DNA of 64,000 nucleotides from Colwellia psychrerythraea (GTDB lineage Bacteria; Pseudomonadota; Gammaproteobacteria; Enterobacterales; Alteromonadaceae). Below the pieces are notes generated by a model. The model ran no database searches. It was not told the DNA's origin and saw only the letters and a program-made list of their open reading frames with translations. Position numbers and translations under genes: made by a program. The DNA is taken from positions 1 to 64,000 of the forward strand of contig NZ_JQED01000045.1 in the NCBI RefSeq assembly GCF_000764225.1. The letters run 5' to 3'. Shown piece after piece: positions 63,662 to 64,000 of the stretch (position 1 is the stretch's first letter; each line of letters starts with the position of its first letter).

Positions 63662-64000
63662 CTAGTAATCATCGTCTGCGGAATAGCCAATAACCTTATT
63701 GGCTATTGAATAGGAAAAACCTTTAGAGATTAAATGGCGTAACGCTTTTTGTTTCACTTTAATATCTTCAATAGGCTCTTCGCCAAACTTTCTTATTTTT
63801 AAAATCAGTGCTTTCTCAAAGTAATCTTTATCAGATGTTTCTATCGCACTAACACACTCATTGATTATTTGAGATGATAAACCTTTGGCATAAAGCTTTT
63901 CTTTTATTTTATTAGCGCCGATGTTTTTCTCTGACAAACTCATTGTTAGGCGCTCTGCATAGCGGCGATCATCAACAATACCTCGCTCTTTAAGATATTC
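63662..64000 (-). CDS. recX: RecX regulatory protein, partial (5' end beyond the window)
   Basis: A modulator of RecA filament activity. The frame runs without stop from 63662 to the window edge, encoding 19 residues (YLKERGIVDDRRYAERLT and neighbours) ahead of the ATG at 63943, so the true start lies outside the window. Helix-rich three-repeat layout with KIKEKLYAKGLSSQII, then KALRHLISKGFSYSIANKVIG. It lies convergent with the TrmK-like gene. In gammaproteobacteria it usually follows recA. Confidence 0.85.
   Translation of the reverse strand, partial: EYLKERGIVDDRRYAERLTMSLSEKNIGANKIKEKLYAKGLSSQIINECVSAIETSDKDYFEKALILKIRKFGEEPIEDIKVKQKALRHLISKGFSYSIANKVIGYSADDDY

Overview
The window looks like chromosomal DNA of a marine gammaproteobacterium of the order Alteromonadales, most like the Colwellia/Thalassotalea group. 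This is inferred from AT-rich base composition, a PEP-CTERM protein, an ExeM-type secreted nuclease, a T1SS/RTX cluster and house-keeping proteins of gammaproteobacterial type (Ppa, TrmK-like, RecX). No rRNA, tRNA or CRISPR array was seen.

Layout. 0-3 kb: a 5'-truncated cupin gene, decayed DNA and a tyrosine recombinase flanked by copies of a short motif. 3-8 kb: a PEP-CTERM protein and a 1313-residue secreted double nuclease. 8-12 kb: an ABC ATPase, FtsX-type permease and AttH-like lipoprotein operon. 12-19 kb: ordinary metabolic genes (inorganic pyrophosphatase, DCC protein, MFS transporter, DoxX, CBS protein) and a tryptophanase preceded by an unannotated TnaC-like leader peptide. 19.6-24.4 kb: a CHAP amidase/peptidase and a DUF2235 (Tle1-like) lipase facing a tightly overlapping four-gene envelope operon of unknown role. 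24.8-29.4 kb: a PpiC-HupE-DUF3604 cluster whose DUF3604 gene is fused to the C-terminal half of an aldonolactone-oxidase-type protein, followed by a D-threonine-aldolase-like gene. 29.7-32.8 kb: two glycan genes, one a GT25/sulfotransferase-like/GH16 fusion.

32.8-40 kb is a mobile and defence region. A compact Gabija-like pair (OLD-family ATPase-TOPRIM nuclease plus small UvrD-like helicase) lies between two direct copies of the 3' end of a tyrosine recombinase gene. Next to it is an overlapping set of istA, istB, a DnaG-core-like small protein and the intact recombinase. Beyond it are an orphan HipS-like gene and a MITE-like repeat.

42.5-54.1 kb is a type I secretion locus: HlyB-like and HlyD-like exporter genes, a lipoprotein, and a giant RTX protein with lipase and HExxH protease modules. 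The RTX protein is split into two frames at a run of nine G (coding strand), which suggests phase variation or a sequencing error. 54-64 kb: a truncated acyltransferase, LysR with a divergent SDR/MBL pair, an RND efflux pump with its adaptor, a TrmK-like methyltransferase, and recX running off the right edge.

All function calls rest on reading motifs and recalling families. No database search was possible, so family names are strongest where catalytic motifs are quoted and weaker elsewhere.
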